Part shown: positions 1-7,376 of the stretch, in pieces
Numbering within the stretch: position 1 is the stretch's first letter
Layout: every line of letters starts with the position of its first letter
Source of the DNA: PALSA-894 sp034669145
Lineage (GTDB): Bacteria > Pseudomonadota > Alphaproteobacteria > Rhizobiales > Xanthobacteraceae
Assembly (NCBI GenBank): GCA_034669145.1
Contig: JAXDNY010000223.1
Coordinates: 3,978 to 67,977 of the forward strand
Length of the DNA: 64,000 nucleotides
Reading direction: 5' to 3'
Program-made: the position numbers and the translations under genes
Notes under the pieces: generated by a model
The model's database searches: none
Seen by the model: only the letters and a program-made list of their open reading frames with translations
What the model was told of the DNA's origin: nothing

Positions 1-142
1 CGCCCGGGCGCGGCGGATCGAACGGCCGCGTCAGCTCCTCGAGCGATTGGGCGAGCAGCTCGGACAGGCGCGTCGCCGGGTCGACCGGCTTGCCCGCGCC
101 GAGCGTCCGATCCAAAGAAGACTTGTCAGTGGCAGAATTCAT
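1..142 (-). CDS. Partial hypothetical protein, N-terminal 47 codons only
   Basis: An open frame on the minus strand begins with ATG (complement of 140-142) and runs off the window edge without a stop. It reads MNSATDKSSLDRTLGAGKPV and continues with a helical stretch containing LSELLAQSLEELTRPF. I do not recognise the family. The frame is divergent from rluD, and the two start codons overlap in the tetranucleotide CATG, so both genes would have to share promoter and ribosome-binding space. The coding assignment rests only on the open frame, its composition and the head-to-head arrangement, and could be wrong. Confidence 0.4.
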   Translation of the reverse strand, partial: MNSATDKSSLDRTLGAGKPVDPATRLSELLAQSLEELTRPFDPPRPG

Positions 143-1151
143 GACCGACCGGGTCCGGCACCAGATATTGCATGTGACCGCCGCCGAGAAAGGCGAGCGG
201 CTCGACCGCGTCCTGGCAAGCCGCCCGGACGCGCTCTCACGCTCCCGCCTCAAGGCCTTGGTTTTGGCCGGCGCGGTCGCGATCGACGGAAACACGATCC
301 GCGATCCCGGCCACCGCGTCAATGTTGGCGGCAAGATTGTGGTGGCGATACCGCCCGACGAACCGGCGGAACCGGCGCCGGAGGATATTCCGCTCACCAT
401 CGTCCACGAGGACGATGCGCTGATCGTGATCGACAAGCCGAAGGGATTGGTCGTGCATCCCGCCCCTGGAAACCGTGCCGGCACGCTGGTGAACGCGCTG
501 ATCGCGCATTGCGGCGAGAGCCTTTCGGGCATCGGCGGCGTCAAACGCCCCGGAATCGTGCATCGGCTCGACAAGGACACCACCGGCCTGATGGTGGTGG
601 CGAAGACCGACAAGGCTCACCGTAAGCTCTCGGCGCAATTCGCGGACCATGGGCGAACGGGCCCACTGGAGCGCGCCTATCTGGCCTTCGTCTGGGGCGT
701 GCCGGAGCGGCCCAAGGGCATCATCGATGCCCCGCTCGACCGCCATCCCAAGGCGCGCGACAAACAGGCGGTCCGGGCGGGCGGCCGCGAAGCCATAACC
801 CACTGGGAGGTTCTGGAGACATACGCCGGCGTCGACGGCAAGCCGGTCGCAAGCCTGGTCTCGTGCCGGCTGGAAACCGGGCGAACCCACCAGATCCGGG
901 TGCATCTCGCCCATATCGGGCACCCGCTGCTCGGCGACGACACCTACGGACCCGGATTCAAGACCAAGGCCGCGCTGCTGGCGCCGGAAGCCAGCGAGGC
1001 CTTGGAGCGGCTCGGCCGGCAGGCCCTGCACGCTTACCTGCTCGGCTTCGAGCATCCGCTGACCGGCGAAACGCAAACCTACCGCTCGGCCCTGCCGCCC
1101 GACCTCGCGGCACTCCGCCGCGCCCTCGGCGCGCCGGTTTTGCGCGCCTGA
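141..1151 (+). CDS. rluD: RluA-family 23S rRNA pseudouridine synthase (RluD type)
   Basis: This 336-residue protein is a large-subunit rRNA uridine-to-pseudouridine isomerase. Residues about 10-70 form an S4 RNA-binding domain (GERLDRVLASR...SRSRLKALVLAGAVAIDG). The catalytic motif HRLDKDTTG lies at residues 141-149, with Asp144 as the expected nucleophile. The family motif GRTHQIRVHLAHIGHPLLGD follows in the C-terminal half. RluD normally modifies helix 69 of 23S rRNA; the exact target (RluD versus RluC) is family inference. I chose ATG 141 because a further in-frame ATG at 90 adds only a low-complexity 17-residue extension before the conserved S4 domain. rpoH follows on the same strand, an order often seen in Rhizobiales. 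Confidence 0.88.
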   Translation: MTDRVRHQILHVTAAEKGERLDRVLASRPDALSRSRLKALVLAGAVAIDGNTIRDPGHRVNVGGKIVVAIPPDEPAEPAPEDIPLTIVHEDDALIVIDKPKGLVVHPAPGNRAGTLVNALIAHCGESLSGIGGVKRPGIVHRLDKDTTGLMVVAKTDKAHRKLSAQFADHGRTGPLERAYLAFVWGVPERPKGIIDAPLDRHPKARDKQAVRAGGREAITHWEVLETYAGVDGKPVASLVSCRLETGRTHQIRVHLAHIGHPLLGDDTYGPGFKTKAALLAPEASEALERLGRQALHAYLLGFEHPLTGETQTYRSALPPDLAALRRALGAPVLRA

Positions 1152-1505
1152 GCCTTGGAAAACGGGTGGGGAACCCCCATATCGCGTTTCGTGATCTCCG
1201 GACGCTTTGCCGCCGCTTGGTCGTTCTTGCGGTAACGAAGGTGCGACCGTGCGTCGCCGGAAGGTCCACACCAAACAAAACCTGAGCGAATACAGCGCCA
1301 TGCGCCGCGTTCGCCGCCGAAATCACAGTTGCCTCAAGGCGATGTGACCCAACCGTAACTTCTGTCGACCCCCAATTCCGTGTAATGATGCTGCAACTGC
1401 GATCGAGCTTCGCAGTTGCACATCTGCGTTTCGGTTGCCGGCTCAGGGGGAGAGGTAACCAAACGGCCCGCCGACAAGGGGGCAAACTTTCTGGAGGGCG
1501 CTACC
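1152..1505 (+). other. Intergenic region upstream of rpoH
   Basis: This 354-base gap between rluD and rpoH has no convincing gene. It should hold the rpoH promoter(s) and 5' leader. A possible -35 element TTGCCT lies at 1329-1334, but I see no clear -10 at the right spacing. A Shine-Dalgarno GGAGGG at 1493-1498 sits seven bases before the rpoH ATG. No terminator hairpin is evident after rluD. Confidence 0.4.
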
Positions 1506-2417
1506 ATGGCCCGTGCCACGGCCTTACCGATTATCTCTGCCGAATCCGGCCTGTCTCGCTATCTTGAGGAAATCCGGCGGTTCCCGATGCTGGAGCCGCA
1601 GGAGGAGTACATGCTCGCCAAAAGCTGGCGCGAGCATGGCGACCGGGAAGCGGCGCACCGCCTCGTCACCAGCCATTTGCGGCTCGTCGCCAAGATCGCG
1701 ATGGGCTACCGCGGCTACGGCCTGCCGATCTCCGAGGTCATCTCGGAGGGCAACGTCGGCCTGATGCAGGCGGTCAAACGCTTCGAGCCCGAAAAGGGCT
1801 TCCGCCTCGCCACTTACGCGATGTGGTGGATCAAGGCGTCGATCCAGGAGTACATCCTGCGCTCGTGGTCGCTCGTGAAAATGGGCACGACCGCGAACCA
1901 GAAGAAGCTGTTCTTCAACCTGCGCAAGGCAAAGAGCAAGATCTCCGCGCTCGACGAAGGCGACATGCGCCCCGACCAGGTCGCGCTGATCGCCAAGCGA
2001 CTCGGCGTGCCGGAGCAGGACGTGATCGACATGAACCGCCGCCTCGGCGGCGATGCCTCGCTCAATGCGCCGATCCGCGAGGACGGCGATGCCGGCGAAT
2101 GGCAGGACTGGCTGGTCGATAACGACACCGTCAGCCAGGAGACCCGCATCATCGCCGACGAGCAGGCCGACAACCGCCGCAAGGCGCTGGGCGACGCGCT
2201 CTCGGTGCTGAACGAGCGCGAACGCCGCATCTTCGAAGCGCGGCGACTGGCCGAAGATCCGATCACGCTCGAAGAGCTCGCCGAGGAATTCGGCGTCTCG
2301 CGCGAGCGCGTGCGCCAGATCGAGGTGCGCGCGTTCGAGAAGGTGCAGAAGGCGGTGCGCAACCGCGTGGCGGCGATGGAATCGCCGCCGACCCAGCCCG
2401 AACTGGCGATGCACTAG
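1506..2417 (+). CDS. rpoH: RNA polymerase sigma-32 factor RpoH
   Basis: This 303-residue heat-shock sigma factor directs core RNA polymerase to chaperone and protease promoters. It has sigma-70 region 2 (HLRLVAKIAMGYRGYGLP..EVISEGNVGLMQAVKRFEPEKGFRLATYAMWWIKASIQEYI), the diagnostic RpoH box (QKKLFFNLR), and a region 4.2 helix-turn-helix (EELAEEFGVSRERVRQIEVRAF). I chose ATG 1506, 3' to GGAGGG at 1493-1498. A longer frame from 1416 exists but lacks a ribosome-binding site, and its extra residues do not look like RpoH. Alphaproteobacteria often carry several rpoH copies, so which paralog this is cannot be told here. A perfect intrinsic terminator follows at 2449. Confidence 0.95.
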   Translation: MARATALPIISAESGLSRYLEEIRRFPMLEPQEEYMLAKSWREHGDREAAHRLVTSHLRLVAKIAMGYRGYGLPISEVISEGNVGLMQAVKRFEPEKGFRLATYAMWWIKASIQEYILRSWSLVKMGTTANQKKLFFNLRKAKSKISALDEGDMRPDQVALIAKRLGVPEQDVIDMNRRLGGDASLNAPIREDGDAGEWQDWLVDNDTVSQETRIIADEQADNRRKALGDALSVLNERERRIFEARRLAEDPITLEELAEEFGVSRERVRQIEVRAFEKVQKAVRNRVAAMESPPTQPELAMH

Positions 2418-2448
2418 ATCTGGTGCGTCGTTCCTCGTAGAAGTGGCG

Positions 2449-2480
2449 AAGCTCGGCGTCGAATGACGCCGAGCTTTTTG
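2449..2480 (+). terminator. Rho-independent terminator of rpoH
   Basis: A perfect 12-bp stem (AAGCTCGGCGTC at 2449-2460, its complement at 2465-2476) encloses the tetraloop GAAT and runs into a T tract at 2475-2479. It lies 32 bases after the rpoH stop codon. Confidence 0.9.
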
Positions 2481-2623
2481 TTGAGCATGTCTGCGAGTAT
2501 TGAAGGCTCGGCGAGTACGATGAGCATCATATCACGGCATCGAAGGCCTGGATGGCGCCCGTCCATTCCTCCGGAGTCACGATCGAGAACCAAGCGTGGC
2601 AGAGCGGGATCAGCTGACGCCGG

Positions 2624-3475
2624 TCATGGGAAGTAGAAGTTCAAGCCGATCTTGAAGATGTGCTTGATGTCGTGCACCGCGAAGTTCTGGATGGCCGCCC
2701 CGGCACTCGGATAGGGGATCGTGTGGGTCCCGTAGTCGATGAAGTCCCATTCGCCCTTGAAGGTGCAACTCGAACACAAGATCGTAAACGGCGTCTCGAA
2801 TCCGACTCCGACCAGCCAACCCACGTTGGTCCGGCTCACGGTCACGCTGCACTGCCCATTGATGAACGCACCGTTGACGAACGCGACACCGGGACAGCCG
2901 TGCGTGGTCGGGAAATCGTCGTGGGTTTCGGTGTAGTCGAACCGGCCGAACGCCACGCCGGCCTTGGCGTAAAACAGTGTCCCGATCGGGGATACCCAAC
3001 CGAGGCGCAGCGCGAGGTCGCCGTCCCACAGATTCCTGGATTGGAAGCGCGAGAACTGTCCGGGATCGCCGAACGGGAAGTTATCCTCCAGCGCCGTGAA
3101 CGACCCCTTGATGCCGGACCACTTCAATTCGCCCTCGACGCCGATCACCCAATGGGGCGTGAACTGCCAGTTGCAGCCGGCCTGACCGCCGAACAACCAG
3201 CCCTGCGTGTTGTGGTGGAATGGACCGAATTCGCTGGATAAAGGTTCAAAAGCCTCGGTCGGCCCGGAGGCGATCGCCGTGCCGAAATCGTTTGTATTGC
3301 GGCCCCAGCCGTAGCCGCCGTGAACGCCAACGTAGCATCGCGACCAATTGAACGCCGCAGCGGCCACGGGCGGCGCTGCCTTGTAAACCGGCCGGGCCGC
3401 CACATCAGCGGCGCCTGCTGGACCAGCCGCGATCCACGCAGCGAGTGCCACACTCGTAAGCAATAGCTTTTTCAT
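2624..3475 (-). CDS. Outer-membrane beta-barrel protein, Omp25/31 (RopB-like) type
   Basis: This 283-residue protein has a Sec signal peptide (MKKLLLTSVALAAWIAAGPA, cut near AGAADVAAR) followed by the short basic/Pro-Ala linker typical of rhizobial small porin-like proteins. The barrel begins at NWSRCYVGVHGGYGWGRN and contains alternating aromatic beta strands (WLFGGQAGCNWQF, WVIGVEGELKWS, LALRLGWVSPIG). It ends in the C-terminal beta signal KIGLNFYFP, close to the terminal aromatic motif recognised by the Bam machinery. The start is chosen at 3475, behind AGGGGG on the coding strand. It probably has a structural or porin-like role in the outer membrane; no substrate can be assigned. Three cysteines within VTVSR..LCSSCTFKGEWD and RCY are somewhat unusual for this class. 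Confidence 0.82.
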   Translation of the reverse strand: MKKLLLTSVALAAWIAAGPAGAADVAARPVYKAAPPVAAAAFNWSRCYVGVHGGYGWGRNTNDFGTAIASGPTEAFEPLSSEFGPFHHNTQGWLFGGQAGCNWQFTPHWVIGVEGELKWSGIKGSFTALEDNFPFGDPGQFSRFQSRNLWDGDLALRLGWVSPIGTLFYAKAGVAFGRFDYTETHDDFPTTHGCPGVAFVNGAFINGQCSVTVSRTNVGWLVGVGFETPFTILCSSCTFKGEWDFIDYGTHTIPYPSAGAAIQNFAVHDIKHIFKIGLNFYFP

Positions 3476-3798
3476 CGCCGTGTCCCCCTTGCGATTGCCA
3501 ACTTCAGATTGCCAACCCATCCGAGTCTACACGCCACTTTAACACCGAGAGTTGCGAATGGCTGTGACAACTTGGCCACACCAACACATTAACCAGTGTA
3601 ATCATGTGAAAACAATGGCTTATGACGCGGGCAAAATTCACTGACATACCAGGATACGGTGGGTGCCGACGTGCCGCTCCGCGGACCTCGTCGGCGCGGC
3701 CGAGGGTTGCGATTGTTCGCCGCCACCGAATTACAGCTCGGTCTTGAACATTCCGCCCGAGAGTCCGCAGCCTTGTCATTCTGCGGATCGACTGATAC
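3476..3798. other. Intergenic region between barrel protein and six-gene run
   Basis: This 323-base gap separates divergently transcribed genes and should contain both promoters. It is less GC-rich than its surroundings (3520-3650 contains runs such as CACATTAACCAGTGTAATCATG). Short open frames on both strands here have no ribosome-binding site or protein-like composition, and I do not call them genes. Confidence 0.4.
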
Positions 3799-4578
3799 AT
3801 GACCGCCATTCCGGGCATGACGACAACCGCCCGGTCAGCTGCGCGCAGCCAAGTGTTGTCTCGCTCCGCCTCGGAGGTGAGACATGTTTTGCGGCAGCGC
3901 CACCCTTATCCCGACAAAGTCCATCATGGTGACCGCGCGCCCTTTTGCGCGGCCGTCCTCGCGTGTGCGCTTGGCGTCGCGACGCCGCTTGCCGCGAGCG
4001 CCGAGATGATCTCCTTCACCGATACGCAAGCGGGCGCGGCGCCCGCGAACTTCACGTCCGCGCGCACCGGCAGCGGCGGACCTGGACAATGGGCCGTCGT
4101 GGACGACGCCAGCGCGGAAGGCGGCCGCGCCGTCGAGCAGACGAGTGCTGAGAGAACCGACTACCGCTTTCCGCTTGCGATCTATCAGCCGGTCAGCGCG
4201 AAGGACCTCGATGTTTCGGTGCGCTTCAAGCCGATAGCCGGAAAGGTCGACCGTGCGGGCGGGATCGCGGTGCGCCTGCAGGACGCCGATAATTACTACG
4301 TGGTGCGCGCCAACGCGCTGGAAGACAATGTTCGCTTCTATCACGTCGTCAAGGGCCGCCGCACCGAGCTGAAATCCGCAAACCTGAAAGTCGCTTCGAA
4401 CGAATGGCACACCCTTGCGCTCCATGCCGAGGGCGACCGCTTCACGGTCACATTCGACGGCAAGCCGCTTTACACCGTCACCGACAAGACGATCGCGCAG
4501 GCCGGCAAGGTCGCGCTCTGGACCAAGTCCGACAGCATCACGCGCTTCGATCGCCTCGACATCAAGGCGCTGCGATGA
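3799..4578 (+). CDS. Secreted concanavalin/LamG-like (DUF1080-type fold) protein, start uncertain
   Basis: The mature part (about 190 residues from AEMISFTDTQAG) resembles the jelly-roll carbohydrate-binding-like fold seen in DUF1080/LamG proteins: DYRFPLAIYQ, DLDVSVRFKPIAGKVDRAGGIAVRL, DNYYVVRANALEDNVRFYHV, EWHTLALHAEGDRFTVTFDG and IALWTKSDS-type strands. A signal-peptide core (FCAAVLACALGVATPLAASA) precedes it. The open frame extends back to ATG 3799, but that ATG has no Shine-Dalgarno. A strong GGAGG (3873-3877) with ATG at 3884 lies in the adjacent frame and would join this frame if one base were added to the T4 run at 3943-3946. A TTG at 3889 in frame is another option. The gene overlaps the next by ATGA, so it heads the operon. 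The ligand is unknown. Confidence 0.6.
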   Translation: MTAIPGMTTTARSAARSQVLSRSASEVRHVLRQRHPYPDKVHHGDRAPFCAAVLACALGVATPLAASAEMISFTDTQAGAAPANFTSARTGSGGPGQWAVVDDASAEGGRAVEQTSAERTDYRFPLAIYQPVSAKDLDVSVRFKPIAGKVDRAGGIAVRLQDADNYYVVRANALEDNVRFYHVVKGRRTELKSANLKVASNEWHTLALHAEGDRFTVTFDGKPLYTVTDKTIAQAGKVALWTKSDSITRFDRLDIKALR

Positions 4579-5570
4579 TGGACGCGCAAACACAGCCACG
4601 CACGATCGGCGACGTCACGATCCTGAGCCGCGCCGACGTCGCCGCGCTGATGAGTTTCGGCGACTACGTCGAGGCGGTCGCCGACGCCTTCCGCCTGCAC
4701 ACGCAAGGGCGTGCGGTGCTGCCGCCGGCCATGGAAATCCGCGCCGAGGGCGGGGCGTTCCACGTCAAGGGGGCGCGCCTTGGCGACTATGTGGCGGTCA
4801 AGACCAATTCCAATTTTCCCGATAACCGCAAGCGCGGCCTGCCGACGATCCAAGGCGCGATCCTGCTGTTCGATGCGGGCGGCACGCTGCTCGCGCTGAT
4901 CGACTCGATCGAGATCACGATCAAGCGTACCGGCGCGGCGACCGCGGTCGCGGCGCGTTATCTCGCCCATCCCGACTCGCACGTGACGACGATCTGCGGG
5001 TGCGGCGCGCAGGGCAGGGTGCAGCTCGAGGCGCTGCGGCACGTCCTCGATATCCGCCGCGTCTTCGCGGTCGATAACGATCCCGCTGCCGCGAAAAAAT
5101 TTGCCGCCGAGATCGCAGCGCTCGGGCTCGACGCCGAGGTGCCCGCGACGCTGCGCGCGGCGACGCTTCAAAGCGACGTCATCGTGACCGCCACGACGGC
5201 GCACACGCCTCATCTCGGCATTGCCGACGTGCGCCCCGGTACGTTCATCGCGGCGATCGGCGCGGACAATCCGGAGAAGAGCGAGATCGAGCCTGCCTTG
5301 ATGGCGCATGCCCGCGTCGTCGCGGACGTGCGCGCGCAATGCGCCGTGATGGGCGATCTGCACCATGCGCTCCGCGCCCGCGCCATGACCGAGGCCGATG
5401 TCCATGCCGAGCTTGGCGAACTCATCGCCGGCCGACGGCCCGGCCGCACCGCGGCGGACGAGATCATGATTTTCGACGGCTGCGGGCTCGGCATCCAGGA
5501 TGCCGCCGCGGCAGGCCGCGCCTACGAGCGCGCGCGCGCGCGCGACATTGGCATCCGGGCCGGACTGTAA
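4575..5570 (+). CDS. Ornithine cyclodeaminase / mu-crystallin family NAD(P)-binding enzyme
   Basis: This 331-residue protein matches the OCD/mu-crystallin family over its whole length. The substrate-side residues VAVKTNSNFPDN (Lys76) and IKRTGAATAVAARYLA (Arg118) are in their usual places. They are followed by a Rossmann dinucleotide motif CGCGAQGR at 141-148 and the IGADNPEKSEI segment that carries the family's catalytic Asp. Members convert ornithine to proline, or act as imine, ketimine or alanine dehydrogenases; the substrate here cannot be told. The ATG overlaps the previous stop codon (ATGA at 4575-4578), implying translational coupling. A superoxide dismutase gene follows after 35 bases, which suggests a stress-related rather than a catabolic setting (inference). 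Confidence 0.82.
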   Translation: MMDAQTQPRTIGDVTILSRADVAALMSFGDYVEAVADAFRLHTQGRAVLPPAMEIRAEGGAFHVKGARLGDYVAVKTNSNFPDNRKRGLPTIQGAILLFDAGGTLLALIDSIEITIKRTGAATAVAARYLAHPDSHVTTICGCGAQGRVQLEALRHVLDIRRVFAVDNDPAAAKKFAAEIAALGLDAEVPATLRAATLQSDVIVTATTAHTPHLGIADVRPGTFIAAIGADNPEKSEIEPALMAHARVVADVRAQCAVMGDLHHALRARAMTEADVHAELGELIAGRRPGRTAADEIMIFDGCGLGIQDAAAAGRAYERARARDIGIRAGL

Positions 5571-5605
5571 GCGCAGACGCTACCGGAGAATTTTGGAGCA
5601 TGGTC

Positions 5606-6214
5606 ATGAGCTATCAAATCAAGCCACTGTCCTGCGATCCGGCGCGGATCAAGGGCATGTCCGAGCGGCTGATCGTCAGCCATTACGACAACAACTACGG
5701 CGGCGCGGTGAAACGGCTCAACCTCATCGAAGAGCAGCTCGCCGAACTGGATTTCGCCAAAGCTCCCGGCTTTGTGATCAACGGACTGAAGCGCGAGCAG
5801 CTGATCGCCATGAACTCAATGATCCTGCATGAGTTGTTCTTTGACGGGCTTGGCGATCAAGGCGAACCGGGCCCGGTCCTGCGAGAGGCACTGGCGCGTG
5901 ATTTCACCTCCTATGAGCGCTGGCGATCGGAATTCGTCGCGATGGGGAAGGCGCTCGCCGGCGGATCGGGATGGGTTCTGCTGTCGTGGTCGCCGCGCGA
6001 CGGCAAACTCGTCAACCAATGGGCCTCCGACCACTGCCACACCCTCGCCGGCGGCACGCCCATTCTGGCGCTCGATATGTACGAGCATTCGTATCACATC
6101 GATTTCGGCGCCAAGGCGGCGACCTATGTGGATACCTTCATGGACGCGATCCGGTGGGACAGCGCGGAGCGTGCATTTGGCACGGCCAACACCATTTCAG
6201 GGCGGGGAACATGA
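5606..6214 (+). CDS. Iron/manganese superoxide dismutase
   Basis: This 202-residue enzyme dismutates superoxide to oxygen and hydrogen peroxide. All four metal ligands of the Fe/Mn SOD family can be placed: His26 (IVSHYDNNYGGAVKRLN), His75 (MILHELFFDGLG), Asp157 and His161 (ILALDMYEHSYHIDFG). The GSGWVLLSW strand is also present. The N-terminal part differs from the classic SodB HHxxYV pattern, matching a divergent subgroup. No export signal is seen, so it should be cytoplasmic. ATG 5606 is preferred over ATG 5600 because GGAG at 5595-5598 gives proper spacing only for the former. It sits inside the six-gene run 3.8-8.4 kb. Confidence 0.9.
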   Translation: MSYQIKPLSCDPARIKGMSERLIVSHYDNNYGGAVKRLNLIEEQLAELDFAKAPGFVINGLKREQLIAMNSMILHELFFDGLGDQGEPGPVLREALARDFTSYERWRSEFVAMGKALAGGSGWVLLSWSPRDGKLVNQWASDHCHTLAGGTPILALDMYEHSYHIDFGAKAATYVDTFMDAIRWDSAERAFGTANTISGRGT

Positions 6215-6246
6215 CCTCGGGCGATCAGCCCATCAAAGGAGCAGCC

Positions 6247-7134
6247 ATGCGTACAATTCTTGCCATCCTCATCGGCGCCGTCCTGGCGTCGGCGACACCC
6301 GCAGGTGCCCAGGACATCGACTGGGCGAAGGTCGATGAGGCGTTCGGGCGGAAGGCCGCGGTCACGGGTGATGTCCATCGTTACGGCTTCCCGCGCACCG
6401 ACCTGAAGGTGACGCTCGACGGCGTCGACATCAAACCCGCGCTCGCGCTCGGCGGGTGGATCGCGATGAAGCCGGCGCACGGCGGCGCGATGGTGATGGG
6501 CGACCTCGTGCTGCTTGAATCCGAGATCAATCCGGTGATGACGGCGCTGATCCATAATGGGTTGGAAATCACCGCGATTCACAATCATGTGCTGCGCGGC
6601 AATCCCGCGACGTTCTACATGCATGTCGGCGGTCATGGCGATCCAGCCAAGATGGCGACCGCGATTCTCCAGGCCTTGCAATCGAGCAGGACTCCGCTGG
6701 CGCCGCCTGCAACTCCGGCATCTCAGCCTGCGATCGATCTCGACACTGCACAGCTTGACCAGATCATCGGCGTGAAAGGTCAGCCCAACGGCGGCGTCTA
6801 CCAGTTCGCGGTGCCGCGACGCGATCCCGTGACCGAAGGCGGCATGAAACTGGAGCCGGCCGGTCCGATCGGTGTTGCGACGGCGATCGGATTTCAGCCG
6901 ACCGGCGGCGGCAAGGCCGCGATCACCGGGGACTTCGTGCTCGTCGGCGAAGAGGTCAATCCGGTGATCAAGGAGCTGCGGGACAACGGCATCGAGGTGA
7001 CGGCGATCCACAGCCACATGCTGACCGAGCAGCCGCGGCTGATCTTCATGCACTTCTGGGCGAACGACGACGCGATCAAGCTCGCCAAGGGGCTGCGCGC
7101 CGCGCTGGACAAGACGGCGTCGGCGAAAAGTTGA
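6247..7134 (+). CDS. Exported DUF1259 (LppY/LpqO-like) protein, tandem duplicate
   Basis: This 295-residue protein has a clear Sec signal peptide (MRTILAILIGAVLASATPAG). The mature region has two homologous halves. Each carries the DUF1259 pattern: a KAAVTGDVHRYGFPR or QPNGGVYQFAVPR strand, a GDLVLLESEINPVMTALI or GDFVLVGEEVNPVIKELR segment, EITAIHNHVL or EVTAIHSHML, and FYMHVGGHGDPAKMATAI or IFMHFWANDDAIKLAKGL. The repeated AIHNH/AIHSH and MH residues could bind metal, but no activity is established for the family. AAGGA precedes ATG 6247. The gene lies 32 bases after the SOD gene and 13 before the small cysteine-rich gene, so co-transcription is likely. Confidence 0.85.
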   Translation: MRTILAILIGAVLASATPAGAQDIDWAKVDEAFGRKAAVTGDVHRYGFPRTDLKVTLDGVDIKPALALGGWIAMKPAHGGAMVMGDLVLLESEINPVMTALIHNGLEITAIHNHVLRGNPATFYMHVGGHGDPAKMATAILQALQSSRTPLAPPATPASQPAIDLDTAQLDQIIGVKGQPNGGVYQFAVPRRDPVTEGGMKLEPAGPIGVATAIGFQPTGGGKAAITGDFVLVGEEVNPVIKELRDNGIEVTAIHSHMLTEQPRLIFMHFWANDDAIKLAKGLRAALDKTASAKS

Positions 7135-7147
7135 ACTTGGTGGACTG

Positions 7148-7333
7148 ATGAAGACTTTGCTCTGCGTGATCGCGGTGCTCGGCCTTGCGTGTGCGGCGGA
7201 TACTGCGTCTGCCGCACCGGCTGATAGTTGCGGGCTTTGTCGCGAGAGCCACCGGGCCTGCATCAAGAATCACTCAAAGGATGCGTGCAAGAACGAGCTG
7301 GACATATGCATGAAGCATTGCCGGCGGCCGTAA
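7148..7333 (+). CDS. Small secreted six-cysteine protein
   Basis: This 61-residue protein starts with a Sec signal peptide (MKTLLCVIAVLGLACAADTA, cut near ASA|APADS). The mature peptide of about 38 residues contains six cysteines in the pattern C-x2-C-x6-C-x8-C-x6-C-x3-C, plus three histidines and many lysines. I do not recognise a family. The spacing fits either three disulfides or a metal-binding microdomain; it has no CxxCH haem motif. It is 13 bases downstream of the DUF1259 gene and 43 upstream of the beta-propeller gene, on the same strand, so it belongs to that operon. Confidence 0.75.
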   Translation: MKTLLCVIAVLGLACAADTASAAPADSCGLCRESHRACIKNHSKDACKNELDICMKHCRRP

Positions 7334-7376
7334 CGAATGAACACAGCGCCGCTGAATACGCGGCCGGAGAGGGCTG

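Noticed and set aside
2500..2610. A minus-strand peptide LIPLCHAWFSIVTPEEWTGA between rpoH and the barrel protein
   Set aside because: It looks protein-like and ends with a stop, but has no start codon or ribosome-binding site and no recognised family. It may be a gene remnant; too short to support.
3663..3932. Small plus-strand frame between the barrel gene and the concanavalin-like gene
   Set aside because: No Shine-Dalgarno, mixed composition, and overlap with the better supported frame downstream.
5519..5547. The (GC)n-like run CGCGCGCGCGCGCGACATTG inside the OCD gene as a phase-variable tract
   Set aside because: It encodes the helix ARARD in a normally conserved-length C-terminus and is short and imperfect. 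No alternative frame is useful, so phase variation is not supported.
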